NCBI GenBank assembly: GCA_035610835.1
Contig: CM069457.1
Location: forward strand, 19,462,658 to 19,526,657
Length of the DNA: 64,000 nucleotides
Source: Ophiura sarsii
Lineage: Eukaryota; Echinodermata; Ophiuroidea; Amphilepidida; Ophiuridae
Direction: 5' to 3'
Shown here piece by piece: positions 26,024-38,369 of this stretch (position 1 is the stretch's first letter; every line of letters begins with the position of its first letter). The notes beneath the pieces are model-generated. The model was not told the origin of the DNA and searched no databases. It saw only the letters and a list, made by a program, of their open reading frames with translations. Both the position numbers and the translations under genes were made by a program.

Positions 26024-27769
26024 ATGTGTTTCTCGTCCGGACTTCGGTGAGGGAGGCACTCATTACTACCCAGGGCCATTGTTGAAGCTTTGTCGTCAAT
26101 CATAAAAACGGGAATTACGTGAATACGCCAATGGCGGTCTGTACTTTAATGGAAGAAGAAGAAGAAGAAGAAGAAGGCCCTCATTATTTTATTTTTTTCC
26201 TATTGAAAAGTACTAGTATAGTATTGGATTGCTCTAGGCCTACCCCTACTAGCTTGGACATCTTGTGTGGAATGTGTTTATATATTATACCCAAGCACTT
26301 CTTATCATCTCTTTTCATCACAACAATTGATAAACAGCAGAAGCTTAAAGAGGAATAAGAAAATTAACAACAATATTTGACAATTTCAAAAAAGAATAGT
26401 AAGGGCGGGGACGAGAAAACATGTTTATTATTTTAAGTGGCCTTATCGACAATCTTCACAAGCGTACATGTATTGTTCATTGTACCTTGTAGAGATGACT
26501 TCCAAAACCATCCGGTAGGGATTATAACTGGAAGTTTGTGAGAGTGGACAGTTAGTTGTTTGGGGGGGGGGGGTAATCAGGATTTTGGGCGATAATGTCT
26601 TTGAATGTCACACTGGATTTTGTGTCGGGACGTAAAAATTGCAAACGTGATGTCCCTGGTACATTCATGTACGGTCCCTGCAGGGTCCCATTTTGTTATA
26701 TGCACAAGGTCAAGTAATGGTCGATTTTAAAAATTCCAGAAAGTGCTTCACTGAATAATTGCGTTAAATCCAAAGTATTGAGTATACTTGGATTAAAAAT
26801 ATAGCCTTCCGAATAAATCAAAAAGGGACGTTCGTAAAATATGATGTAAATAAGTTGAAAGACCACGCGAGAAACACCAGCTATCTACAGCCCTCATTTG
26901 TATAACAGCCCGTTTACCCCGTCACATACAACGAAATTACTTATCCTAAATCCTTTTGAAAATATATGTTTGTTGTAGTGAATCATAGGAAAATAACAAA
27001 CAATTCATAAAAAAACCCAGAAAGTAAAGCTTTAAAACCGTGGAAAACGTAAGGTATTTAAAATTGAAACCTTCCCTGAGATAAGGTGCACTATTTTCGC
27101 GCCAAACTTAGCAATGGATGAAGGGAGCCCTCTATTGACGAAGATTGGAGATTAAATGTCCGGCTGATGAGGCCGTGGTACATACACGTAGAGTCCCCGC
27201 AGGGTTCCACTCCCCATCATGAAGCCGGCCGGGCTTGCAATAGATAAGTGCATTTAACAATATTTTAATTTGTATGCGCACAACAGTTACGGGACATCTA
27301 GCAAGACATTACCGGCGTACATATTATTTCATCAATAAATACACATTATGTTCCCACTCTCTTAAATAACCCTTTTGGACTGGTGATTGACATTTTGCCA
27401 CTAATAAATCATGTATTAAGGATGTGTATATTTCCCACTGTGTAGTGGTCCAATTAAAAGACTGCAAAGGACATAATTATGCGGTATGCCCCAAGGGCAT
27501 ATAAAAATAACCTTCATAACCCTGAAAATGGAGCTCATAGTCAGCTGTTGACAAAATCGTAGATGATTTATTACCGGCAATATGTCAAAATCACAGGTCA
27601 AAAGTGTTAAGGGTTGGGAACATAATGATGATTAGTGAAGCAAAAGTTTCACTGATTTTATTCAGAAAAGTCGAAACATATTGGTATGAAACACCGGGAT
27701 GAAACACCGTCTAGACAGTCGGTGTCGTAAATTTACATATTCATACCACCAGAAAGACACCATGGGCAT
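26024..27769. other. No gene recognised
   Basis: AT-rich sequence. It holds a GAA microsatellite (26151-26176), a G tract near 26562, and two similar segments around a CCC(T/C)GCAGGGT core, near 26660-26700 and 27175-27215. Possible short reading frames show no recognisable protein. Confidence 0.6.
26151..26176 (+). repeat. (GAA)n microsatellite
   Basis: About eight and a half uninterrupted GAA units. Confidence 0.9.
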
Positions 27770-28800
<1,031 letters not shown>

Positions 28801-29510
28801 GCTGTGATCTGAGATCACGAATATTAGTCGAGCGTGTTACATGTGTAGCGGAACTGTATTTTTGATTACTATGTATTAACGCAAGTATGCTTATTGGTTT
28901 ATTTAGTACCATTTCGCGACTGTCAAAAGTCCCATAACTCTAAAAATACCTTATTGACGATCGCTGCATCGGCTGTCAAATGCCATCCAACATTGATAAA
29001 AGTAGTCATACAGGTGTGAAAATGGGCCGCTACTCGCTTCACATGCACTCATTCATTCATTGCTTGTATGGGTTTCCATCGTAAGAAATATGTGCACGGT
29101 AATGTCAACAGCAATCAGCTGATTGCGAGCCTTGAACATTTTGACAGCTCGTGACCTCATGGGGTCATACGGTCCTCGCTGCGAAACTGTTATCGTCTGA
29201 CCAAAATAACTGTCTGCATGGGATGATAGAGACCCATTTTCAGATGTATTACATTACCAGTTCGTCAGAATAGTATTCATCATATTATTGGCCATGGCTA
29301 AAGTGTTAAAGCTGAATACAAATGGATTAGTTAATTAAACTAATTGGATAGACTCGTTTGTGTACGGGATATGATACACGTGAAAACCTGTTGATTCTAC
29401 GCTGATACGAGGAGACTGTAACACGAAAAGGAACGATGTTTCTCGTGTGACTTGTTGTTGTGAAGTTGGAAAGGATTGCGTGAGACAAGATGACGTCTCA
29501 AGAATGGAGT
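28801..29510. other. No gene recognised
   Basis: Mixed-composition sequence with no recognisable coding or structured feature. The short motif ATTAGTCGAGCG near 28827 resembles the hairpin motif at 34380-34457. Confidence 0.5.
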
Positions 29511-29846
29511 AACATTTACATTTTGACCCCTAGTAACCCCAAACATGTTTCGATTTAAAAAATGGAACTATTATATAGGCGTACGGTCAAAAGGAATATG
29601 TTGGCCAATTCTCAAGATCCTAGGTCATTTCAATAAATTGCAAATACGTTTTAAGTGAAAATCACGTTTTGACCCCTAATTACTCTTGTGTGACCTTTGA
29701 CCCCTTATGCTTTACAACCTTAGTAGTGGTGCACATAAGGGTACTTATGACCAAATATGGTCAAAATCGGCTCAATAGTTACGGAGCTATAGGTCCCATT
29801 ATTATTATTACTAGCGGGCATCCGCGCTTGGCGCGGAACCCGCTAG
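29511..29846 (+). repeat. Dispersed repeat ending in a double hairpin
   Basis: ACATTTTGACCCCTAGTAAC, TACGGTCAAAAGGAATATGT and TTGTGTGACCTTTGACCCCT all recur in inverted orientation at 54630-54850, so this is an interspersed repeat. It ends in an ATT run (29799-29809) and a compact double hairpin, CTAGCGGG (29811-29818), CCGCGC (29822), GCGCGG (29831) and CCCGCTAG (29839-29846). A simple-repeat tail beside a hairpin is reminiscent of a retroposon end read on the minus strand. The class is not established. Confidence 0.7.
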
Positions 29847-30009
29847 AAGATAACAGGGAGATTAGTAAACAAAGCGTAAGAAAATTTGGTACAATATCAA
29901 GAACATGTCCTTTACATAATCCAGACGGGCCCTCAATAAATCTGAATATCGCAGGTGCATTTGATAATCCGGGTATATGTGATGTGCTTTAATCCAGGTA
30001 GGCCTATTA

Positions 30010-30159
30010 GGGAGCACATCAAAACTCGACCGCGCGACAACCGCCGGTTCCGCCCGGTTGGACCGCATATCATTGTTTAGAACAATAAAAACCGGCTCCA
30101 ACCGCACGGAACCCCACGGAACCAGCGGTTGCCGGGCGGTCGAGTTTTGATGTGCTCCC
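30010..30159. mobile_element. 150-bp foldback element
   Basis: The inverted ends GGGAGCACATCAAAACTCGA and TCGAGTTTTGATGTGCTCCC are perfect. Inside them are further paired segments (ACCGCCGGTTCCG-like blocks) around a central TTGTTTAGAACAA palindrome. The flanks are TTA and ATA and give no clean target duplication. It is MITE-like and non-coding. Confidence 0.85.
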
Positions 30160-30259
30160 ATACATGTATATACCCTTTGTGATTTTAATATCCAGGGACC
30201 TCAGGATGTAGGCCTCCCATGTGACCTGAAATACAAGTACCCCATAGGCCTAATCCCTA

Positions 30260-30491
30260 CTCTCTAAATGTAAAAGAGTGGTTTTCCACTTTTTCAAGGA
30301 GTTAAACGCAGGACAACACGTTTTTGAGTGAAAAAACACTCTAAAAGGAGTGAAAGGGGATTTTATATGACAATGTTCCACTTTTATTGAGTGGACATTT
30401 TCCACTCTAAAACGGGTTGTCCTGTGTTTCACTCCCTTCACTCCTTTTCGAGTGAATTTCCACTCTTTCCACTCGTTTTGTTTTTAGAGAG
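30260..30491. mobile_element. 232-bp foldback MITE rich in GAGTG/CACTC
   Basis: The flanks are CCCTA|CTCTCTAAA on the left and TTTAGAGAG|TACCCC on the right, consistent with a TA target duplication (30258 and 30492). The interior repeats GAGTGG/CCACTC and ACTCC/GGAGT boxes in both orientations, and the two halves fold on each other (GGACAACACG / CGGGTTGTCC). It has no coding capacity. Confidence 0.82.
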
Positions 30492-31190
30492 TACCCCTAC
30501 TCCAGTTACCACAGGTGCCCTTAATATTGTTTCGGGTATCACATGATCTAGGTACTGTATGTGCCGTTATATCGAGATTATACCCTTGTGCCCTTACTTG
30601 ATCATATTCAAGTAAGTTAAACGCGGGTGCCGAAGATAGCGGGCAGTTAGTCATATAAAAATAGACAGAGGTGAATAATTTCAAAGCGTTATAAATGTTT
30701 ATATAAATATCAAGAACATGTCCTTAAATAATGCAGGTACCTAAGGTGCCCTTAATATAATGTAAGTGACATGGTGCCCTTAATACACCATGAGCTTATA
30801 GGCCCAATGTGCTCTTTCTTAAATAATACATGTTCCTAATCCAAGTACTCCACGTCTGCTAGACCCAACCCCTCACAGGTGGACTTAATCTAATAACCCA
30901 GGTACTGCACGTGTCGGCGTTATATCCATACCAATGTGCCTGTACTATTAATCCAATTTATAATGGAAAGCACAGGTATAAGTGCTGAAGCTATAGCGGG
31001 TGGTTAGTCATATCAAAACGTAGGATGAGGGTATTGTAAAACAGCAAGAGTATGTCGTTGATACTCCATGTACCCTGTGCCCTTAATACTGACTTTGGTG
31101 CCACAGTGCCCTTAATCCATATATACTGTATGCCCTTAAGAAATCCAAGTACGCCATCTATAACACATGGTGCCCTTGATTATTCAGGTA

Positions 31191-31207
31191 CCCCCCCCCC
31201 CCCCCCC
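31191..31207 (+). repeat. C17 homopolymer
   Basis: Seventeen consecutive cytosines within the degenerate minisatellite. Confidence 0.9.
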
Positions 31208-31445
31208 ATGTACTTTAATAACCAAGATACTCCATGTGTCCTTAAGTGATCCATTATGATAGGACCTCCCTGGACTATTTGGTATATCTTGAATCGAATA
31301 TTAAGGGCATCCGTGATAACTTTTTATGCGATTATTCGGGCCTACGTGGATTAATAAGAATACTTTAGAATATTAAGAGTATCTGGATTGCCTTAATATA
31401 ATTATAGGCCACATCTGGGTGGGTACCCCATGTGACCTTAGGTAG

Positions 31446-31535
31446 ACCTACCTCATGTGCAGTGGCGGCACTGCCGGGTGGCGATTATTTACCTACCCCA
31501 TGTGCAGTGGCGGCACTGCCGGGTCGCGATTATTT
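31446..31535 (+). repeat. 45-bp tandem duplication
   Basis: ACCTACC(T/C)CATGTGCAGTGG followed by CGGCACTGCCGGGT(G/C)GCG occurs at 31446 and again at 31491, two units with few differences. Confidence 0.85.
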
Positions 31536-31674
31536 TTTCGTACATGAGTTTAACCACATTTATTTATTCCGTTTTAAGACGAAATAAAGCAAAATTCACT
31601 GAATAAAATTATTTTTTTACATTTTTAAACAAATGAACTGATTTTGGTTAAACTCATGTACGAAAATATAATCG
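31527..31674. mobile_element. 148-bp foldback with CGTACATGAGTTTAACC ends
   Basis: CGATTATTTTTTCGTACATG (with AGTTTAACCA following) at the left is inverted at the right as TGGTTAAACTCATGTACG ... ATAATCG. The centre contains TTTATTCCGT TTTAAG ACGAAATAAA, the same small hairpin as the array at 50330-50870. Target duplications are not clear. Confidence 0.7.
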
Positions 31675-32489
31675 CTACCGGGTAGGGGTAGGCCCCGAGG
31701 GGGTGGGGGATGCCACCAGTCGTGACCTCTCCCACACTTTAAGTCCCTACACATTGTGTACCCCAAATAATAATAAAAAGTTCAATTTTAATGTCAAAAT
31801 TCAAAGTTACTTAAAATTAGCTTTAAATTGGTCCAAAATGTCTGATTTAGAACAAATTAATCTTATTTCAGGAAAGTTTACAATAAAAGCCAAAAGGCTT
31901 AAATTTTCCACCCAAGTGTTTTGTCTTGGCCCCTTCCAGATTGTTTTATTGTCCCTCACTATTGATGGTGGTGCCGCCCTGCCCATGTGCACATACTGTA
32001 TCCAGGTTATTCAGTAGGCCTGTGTTCTGAGCTATAGTGGGTTCTAGTTCTATAGTCGGTTATTTAGTTATATCATATTTATGGTCGGCGGATCACTTGT
32101 ACCATTCCATGATTGTATTTGAGCACTATGTGTGCCAACCCCGTTTTTTCGGGCCAATTTACATTAAATTCATTAGTCCTCCAATAGGCATGTAGGGCTT
32201 AAACGTATCCCTTTGGATGTCATGTTTGTTGTGTTCTAAATAAGGCCTGACCATAATTATATACCACACGCTCCGTTTATCCAGATACCATTTAATGTGC
32301 CCTTACTATATCCAGATTATCAAGTAAGGGAAGTGCGCTTGCATAGTGGCTTAGGCCTATTAGGGTATGATGGGACAATACCACACGTTCCGTTCATCCA
32401 GATACCCCAAGTGGCCTTACTGTATCCATATTATAAGTAAAGGAAAGTGCGGGGGAGGAGGGGGGTGCTTAGGCCTATAGGGTATGATG

Positions 32490-32630
32490 AGAAAATCCCG
32501 TAATTTCCGTGCTATATATAAGCCTCACGGCGTATAAGCCGCAGCACCTTATTATTAAATTAATAAAGTAAGATTCAGACCTCATCATAGTAGGCTATAA
32601 GCCGCGCCGCTGTATAAGTCGCACGAAGAC
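32490..32630. repeat. Repeat with four TATAAG(C/T)CGCNC motifs
   Basis: TATAAGCCTCAC, TATAAGCCGCAGC, TATAAGCCGCGCC and TATAAGTCGCACG lie within 130 bp and are separated by AT-rich sequence. They may be the subterminal repeats of a small transposon. No target duplication was identified. Confidence 0.5.
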
Positions 32631-32810
32631 AATGAAATGGGTGGGGGCGGGGGTGCCGACCTTTATCCACCAGCCCAAAGCTTCATGACCAGCCATGCCT
32701 TGCGCGGCGGTATCGGCCAAATTTACACATAACTAATTTTAGGTGATAACTGCTCAATTAATCATTATGTATACATTCATTAATCATAATACCGGAAGCA
32801 TGGTTGACTG

Positions 32811-32960
32811 CATCAAATGGAGTTACCTGCATGGGTGACTCCTATCAAATGGGGTTACCTGTTAGGCCTATGGGTAACTCCTTCATCAAATGTGGTGACT
32901 TGCAAGGGTGACTTCATCAAATGGGGTTACAACTGCATGAGTAATTCCATCAAATGTATT
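32811..32960 (+). repeat. Minisatellite, about 30-41 bp, five copies
   Basis: ATCAAATGGGGTTACCTGC-type units start near 32811, 32843, 32884, 32913 and 32949, each followed by ATGGGTGACTCC or a variant. Confidence 0.75.
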
Positions 32961-32964
32961 TCAT

Positions 32965-33689
32965 TCAGCCACTTCATGTCACTTTAATTAATACATGTTA
33001 TCCTGGATACGGTGTGCATCTTTATTAAAATAAAGGTCGTATAACCTTGGCTTTATGTTTCTGTTTGTGTCTTGCTCCCGTTATCTTGTATGTACGGTTT
33101 GCACAGCGGAGCAACGGACTACCTGCTTTCATCCTGCCCCGTCAACAACGCGTACACAATTTTTCTGCGTCATTACGTGTGCGCCGTATTGCGTGCGACA
33201 TGTTAAACGCGAACGCGCAGCAACAACAACGGTTGGCATGGTACTGCCAGTTTCTTTATCGGTATCAAACGTCGCGTTCGCCTATATAACCAATGTGAAA
33301 GGTCACTTTAAGATCTGTGTAAGAGTTTGTTGTTTACATTTAGAAAATTTCGTGAAATATTTGTATTTGTCGGACGTATAGTCCCGTATAAATGCTTGTT
33401 ACTATGCGATCTTAAAGAATAACAAACAGCCGCATAGCTATATCCCTAAAGAAAATATTTTGGGTGAAGACCATATGTCCTCACTCACTCCGAAAACCAT
33501 AATTTGTGTCCGAACAGTAGCTACCCGAGTAAAAGAAATTCAACATTTCGGATTTTCACATGTGATCCTTTCTGCGCATGTCTGTAAACGGGGAAATACT
33601 GGCATTGAACTATCTAATTAGCTCGTGTATTAGAGGCGCAATTACCACGCTTTTTCAGTTGAAGAGGGACGCGAGTGTAAAATTATTAT
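32965..33689. other. No gene recognised
   Basis: Two overlapping frames of 80 and 108 codons (33047-33381, plus strand) are open, but neither resembles a known protein and they compete for the same DNA, so no gene is called. Confidence 0.5.
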
Positions 33690-34331
33690 TGAACTATCTA
33701 ATCAGGCGAAGGACAGAAAATTAGTATATAGATTAAGGATACTTATAAAGCGCATTTCCCATAGACCAATGCGCTGTACATTAAAACACAATCTAAAATA
33801 CAATATAGTTACAGCATGCAACAAAATAATGACACATGATAAAATACATGACCTACTTATTACATCAGCAATTATGATAAAAACAGATATGTATAAATAT
33901 ACAATTAAGAAACCAAAAAATATGCACAATGACTAGCAATTAATTTGGGAAAAGGTAGGTATTTAAGAGCTTTTTAAAAGCTTTCACATTGGGAGCATCG
34001 CGTACATTATTTAGTAAGCTGTTCCACAACTTAGGACCATAAGCCGAAAATGATCTATCCCCATAAGCTCTTTTTGTTTTGGGGATTTCTAGTCGGGAAA
34101 GATCCTTCATGGACCTAAGGCCAGTACGGTTACACCTGTATTTGTGCAGCCGATCCTGTAAATATGAAGGAGATGAGTCATGAAGACAGTTGTACACATG
34201 CATCAAGATCTTGAAATCTATCCTCTGCTGGACAGGCAACCAATGCAACTCGCGCAAGAGCGGCGCGGCACTAGTACGCTTACTAACTTGAAAAATTAGA
34301 CGCGCCGCGCGATTTACCCATGACCATGATG
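33690..34331 (-). mobile_element. CR1/L2-like LINE, 5'-truncated 3' end
   Basis: On the minus strand an open frame of about 130 codons ends at 33940. It contains LLRELHWLPVQQRIDFKIL, then SPSYLQDRL, then YGDRSFSAYGPKLWNSL and a final KAFKKLLNTYLF. This is the standard C-terminal tail found after the reverse transcriptase domain in CR1/L2/Rex-type non-LTR elements. Upstream of TTG at 34257 the frame stays open and still matches the family (RAARLIFQVSK), so the fragment begins near 34331 and the start is a truncation, not a real start codon. Below 33940 is an AT-rich 3' untranslated tail with AAATGCGCTTTATAAGTATC. The endonuclease and reverse transcriptase are missing. Confidence 0.88.
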
Positions 34332-34336
34332 ACGTA

Positions 34337-34457
34337 AGAAAGAAAGAAAGAAAGAAGAAAGAAACAGCTAGAATACAGTATATTAGTCGCTCGACTAATA
34401 TAAAGAAGAAGAAGAAACAGGACGAATACAGTATATTAGTCGTTTCTCGACTAATAT
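34337..34457 (+). repeat. GAAA microsatellite and duplicated ATTAGTCG hairpins
   Basis: A GAAA/GAA-rich run is followed by two copies of GAATACAGTATATTAGTCG. Each copy ends in a hairpin, TATTAGTCG with CGACTAATA, whose loop is CT in the first copy and TTTCT in the second. The unit is about 55 bp. Confidence 0.75.
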
Positions 34458-34460
34458 AAT

Positions 34461-34588
34461 AATGTGCTTACTGTGACAAGAGTTTCTCTCATTTGCAAAC
34501 TACGACCAGTCATAATAGATTCATACCAAAGAGAAACCATTCCAATGTGCGTACTGTGACAAGAGTTTCTCTAAATCAAGTAATAATA
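34461..34588 (+). pseudogene. Zinc-finger relic, left piece
   Basis: AATGTGCTTACTGTGACAAG AGTTTCTCTC and a second finger with AAAGAGAAACCATTCC and TACTGTGACAAGAG are plainly of the local C2H2 family. Translated pieces are CAYCDKSFS and TKEKPFQCAYCDKSFS. The relic breaks off after AAATCAAGTAAT, in the middle of a finger helix. The next expected sequence (AAGACCAGGCATGAAAGG) is absent here, but a finger starting at exactly that point occurs at 40838. Confidence 0.75.
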
Positions 34589-35246
34589 GGAACGTGTGCT
34601 ATAGAGGGTCATAGTTTCAGGACATGCTCATCACCCCTTAGTTTAATAAGTTGATGCGTACTAAAACCAAATTTGAATTTTTTTGTTGAAAAAAGTGTGA
34701 AATTCGGACTGCTTTGGCCCAAAAACACAAAAAGTCAGGTTTCATAACTCAATCATTTTTGATCCAATCAATTTCATTTTGGTGGCAATACCCATGTTTG
34801 TGGGTACAAGGAATAATATTATGCAACTTTTATCTCATGACGATGTTTCGTTTTCCTGAAAATTGCATTTTTAGTGAAAAATAGCCCTGAGGGCGCTGTT
34901 CAAAAAGTACCTTTCGCATCGAAGTATATCAAATTTTAAAGTTGAAACATGGCATGAGTTACATTTTAGGCATTTCCTGAAATTCTGAGCAAAATACCAT
35001 GTGTTGTTTTTAACTACACAATTTTGAACGTTTTTGAATCGTCTCCATTGAAACATACACTAATGAAAGTTCGTTGACCCCTGAACTATCCTTTTGGAAA
35101 GTCATCCCACCGCATAACATCCCACTAATTCTTTTTTATTTAAAAAAACGCATCTCGCATCTTTGTTTTCAGAAACTTCTTTTTTGGGCCTTAGGCCTTT
35201 GTTTTTATTTTGGTTAATTTCAGACAATTTCAAATTTGTCTATATA
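34589..35246. other. No gene recognised
   Basis: AT-rich sequence without a recognised feature. It would be the left part of the material that separates the two zinc-finger pieces. Confidence 0.5.
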
Positions 35247-36815
35247 CAGCGTGTCCCAAAAAACTGGGTCCAAAAACTGCAGAGCTTGTAACTTTAAAAG
35301 TTGAAAACGTAGCTGCTCCATATTTGAGGATATTAAGTAACATATACCTGGCCTTAATTGGTTAAAATTTGAGACCAATCAAATGACAACTTTCTGAAAT
35401 ACAAAGCTTTCAACAGTGCGTGGTTAGAACCCGTTTTTTCCAATTTAGCAATAAACCACCTCGCCGCCTTGCATTTACGTTGTGTGCAAGTTTTCCCTAC
35501 ATCATGTGCATGGTGTTTATTCTACGATCTTATGTTTGGTAGAAAAGGGTTAAATTAAAGGTATTTTGGATCAATATTCAGCATTATAAATACCCATTGC
35601 AGTAACCTTGTCGTTGAATATATACAAAAACAGAGCAACTGTTACCCTGATGCCTGGAAATAGCACCCACCCACCTGCCCATAGTGGGTAAATTTTGTGT
35701 CGGGAAAAAGTACCTACGGGGACCGACTGGCGGGTAAACAATTTCAAACTTACGGTGCAAGTGTGAGAGTTACACTGGCTGGTGGAATTTCTGTCGGGCA
35801 GGTATTTTTGTGAGTTACCTGCCCGATCCCGACTGGCTGGTTGAAAAAAAAATCTGAAGTTCCAGCCCTGCCTTTAATTCCTTTGACATGTTTGATGAGA
35901 TGACTGACTTAACGGCTGGTTTCCAATTTCGAAGAAATTGTTCTTGAACTGTTTCAAAGATGGCAGTGTCTCAGAAGGTTATTTATTGATTTTTCTAACA
36001 AAAAACATAGGTATTTACACTTTTTATCCCCCTTAGGCTGGGTTCACATAGGAGTATACTATTCGGGTATACGGTGCACGTTTTGCAGGGCACGCGTATA
36101 GCTTGAATCGAAACAATGTAATTTCATACTACCAGGTCACATAAGAGGGCACTATTCGAAAAGGCCGTATACCTGCGTATAGTGTAGTATAGTATAGTAT
36201 ACCGGGAATCGTGCGCGTTCGATTTTCGTGCACCGTATACCGGCCCGTTTGGAGGAAGCAGCTGCAATTCGTGTGTACAGGCGTTCTGAATTTCCCCAAT
36301 CACGATTTATAAACAATGTATTGCGTAGAATAGGGTAAGTTAGAAAAATAGGACTCCTTTGTACTCATTTTATTGCAATTTAATAGACCGAGTAGGGCTC
36401 GCGTGCTATCCTATGTGACTCGCCGTGCCCGTATAGCGTATACCGAATACCGTATACCGTATACCGTATACCGTATATCGTATACCGTATACTTCTATGT
36501 GAACCCAGCCTTATGACGAAGATTTCCCTGAGTAAGTGATTGCTATCAAGTCAAAGGCAAAACTTTGATGACGTCAATACGATGCGCAAATGCAACGCAT
36601 GGACGGTTTATGGGCAAAATCGGAAAAACGGGTTCTGACCACGCTGTATGCAAAGCTTTGTATTTCTAAAACCTTACATCCCATTGGTCTTATAATTTCA
36701 CCAAATAATGTCAGATATATTTACTTTCATATGCCCAAACATGAAGCATCTATGTTTCCCATATTTTAAGTTATAAGCTCTGAAAGTTTTGGACCCAGTT
36801 TTTTGGGACACGCTG
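35247..36815. mobile_element. 1.57-kb non-autonomous element, CAGCGTGTCCCAAAA termini, TA duplication
   Basis: The left end is TATA|CAGCGTGTCCCAAAAAACTG and the right end CAGTTTTTTGGGACACGCTG|TAAG, so TA flanks both sides (35245 and 36816). Similarity between the arms continues inward for about 200 bp (CGTGGTTAGAACCCGTTTTT versus AAAACGGGTTCTGACCACG). There is no transposase. TA duplication and the termini suggest a Tc1/mariner-type element. A second element is nested inside (36036-36510). Without it, this one is about 1.09 kb. Confidence 0.88.
36036..36510. mobile_element. 475-bp nested foldback, TTA target duplication
   Basis: CCCCCTTA|GGCTGGGTTCACATAG at the left and CTATGTGAACCCAGCC|TTATGACG at the right give a TTA duplication (36033-36035, 36511-36513), the TWA pattern of PIF/Harbinger. 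The inside is rich in GTATAC and ATACCGT repeats (tandem near 36440-36492) that pair with GTATAGT runs on the left. Confidence 0.88.
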
Positions 36816-36817
36816 TA

Positions 36818-37999
36818 AGATAAGAAAAGAAAAAAATCCCAAACAAAAGGATCGGCCCGAAGAACAGGTTTTTTTTGTGTTTAGCCCCACATGCAAGCAA
36901 TATCTTGGAAATCCCTGTCTTACCTGGTGTTCTTCTGCTTTGGCACGGGGGATGAGACCTGGCCTTGGGGTAGAATGACCTGGTTTCACTGCTGGACCAA
37001 TGGTTCCAGAGGTCTCCTTGTCACTGCAAAACGTGATGTAAAAAATATCAAAGCAATATTAATATATCTTATATAATAATATAAAAAAGATCTTTTACAA
37101 ATTATATCATGACAATAGACGTTTACAATTGGCGCATTTACATCAAAACCCATAGTTGTGCTGTGGACTGCGCCGCCGTCCCGCCCGTGCTTCAAAATGC
37201 AAATTCACCTGGCCAAATGTCATGCACGCGTGGTATTTACGCAGTAAGTACGCACGGCGCACTCGCTTAAACTTGTAAACAAGTAACATCCGGGTAAGTG
37301 GACTCGATAGTCAAATACCACATCGGTATTTTGATGTATTTTATCGCACAGTGAGAACGTAACATCACTGTTATGCATGTACTCGCACCTAGGTATGAGT
37401 CCACATTTGCACAGTGAGAACACGCCCTTAGTCAACCAAGCCTGACGTCACCTGTCACCCCATCTATAGAACATAAAACAAAACATACTAGTCACAAAAA
37501 CGAATACAATTTCAACATGCAATTGTTAAAATTTGCGGCGATCAAAAGTCCAGCTGTCGATGACATTATGCTCATTTGCATTAGTATACGTTTATAACTA
37601 TGACTTTATCGACACCAGGACTTTTGCCGGCAAAAACTGGCATAATTAAGTTTTTGCCCTTTTTGCCGGCAAAAACAGAACCCTGTATGTGACGCATTGT
37701 TTATAGGTATAGGCTACATGTAGCGAAGGTTAAATGTATGAAATCTCCATTGAAATTATGTAGGTAAAATATGATGAGATCGTGGATTGCAAATAATGTA
37801 GGTCTAAATGAAATGCCCATTTTTAAAATACACTTGAAATACAACAAATATATCATAGAAAGAGTTGGTGTGTGTAACTTGGTGATCTTGATGACCTCGA
37901 CCAAACTTTGCCACACACTTTTGTGATGTAACGAAGGACTTGTACAAATCTATGTATTTAAGGTGATATATTGACAATTTTACATTTTCTAATTTGCAG
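36818..37999. other. No gene recognised
   Basis: No coding similarity seen. Near 37615-37676 the palindrome TTTTTGCCGGCAAAAA occurs twice with AAGTTTTTGCCC between, probably a small foldback remnant. Confidence 0.5.
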
Positions 38000-38117
38000 C
38001 TATTCAAGACATTACCGTATATTAGCTGGCATGTGGTTTGGGGAGAAAAAGCCGAACTTCAAGACTTTCATGCAACCATTAGCAGAAGTGCTCAACAATC
38101 TGTACACAAAGGGGGAG
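38000..38117 (+). pseudogene. EnSpm/CACTA-like transposase relic, upstream exon
   Basis: After a good acceptor (TTTCTAATTTGCAG, ending near 37999) an open frame reads ILAGMWFGEKKPNFKTFMQP and ends LYTKG. This matches the part of animal EnSpm-type transposases that lies just before the GVEV segment found in the next exon (39129). A MITE and 800 bp of non-coding DNA separate the two. The expected donor after AAAGG is not a clear GT (the sequence is GGGGAGTCTAAG), so the splice signal is probably lost. Confidence 0.7.
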
Positions 38118-38161
38118 TCTAAGTGTATGCACTGTACCACTGTATTAGTTTGAAGAGCATA

Positions 38162-38367
38162 CTGTATAAGCCAATATTTTCGCGTACAGATATTTTCGCG
38201 GATTTTGATATCATAGACATTTCGCGAATTGTTTTTTTCGCAGGCGACCTTCTGGCACTGCATGAATGTTGAAAACATTTTTTTTGCGTGTTATAACTTT
38301 CGCGGGAAAAGATTTTGCGCGGGAAAGGGCGAAAATAAAACCACGGCGAATATTTCAGCTTTTACAG
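38162..38367. mobile_element. 206-bp foldback MITE rich in TTTTCGCG
   Basis: CA(TA)CTGTATAAGCCAATATTT at the left and AATATTTCAGCTTTTACAG(TA) at the right give a TA duplication and imperfect inverted ends of about 22 bp. The interior repeats TTTTCGCG and TTTCGCGGG in both orientations. It lies inside the intron or gap of the transposase relic. Confidence 0.82.
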
Positions 38368-38369
38368 TA

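Larger units (their letters stand above)
30494..32420 (+). repeat. Degenerate minisatellite built on GTGCCCTTAAT ... CCAGGTAC
   Basis: Variants of (CA)(T/A)GGTGCCCTTAAT(A) followed by ATCCAGGTAC(C/T) recur at irregular spacing of about 25-60 bp. Examples lie near 30508, 30580, 30746, 30772, 31076, 31105, 31129, 31170, 31225, 32297 and 32400. The copies are strongly diverged and include a C tract. This looks like an ancient tandem repeat. The foldback at 31527-31674 interrupts it. Confidence 0.6.

Noticed and set aside
33047..33381. Two overlapping plus-strand frames of 80 and 108 codons
   Set aside because: No recognisable domain, no splice or family support, and mutually exclusive frames.
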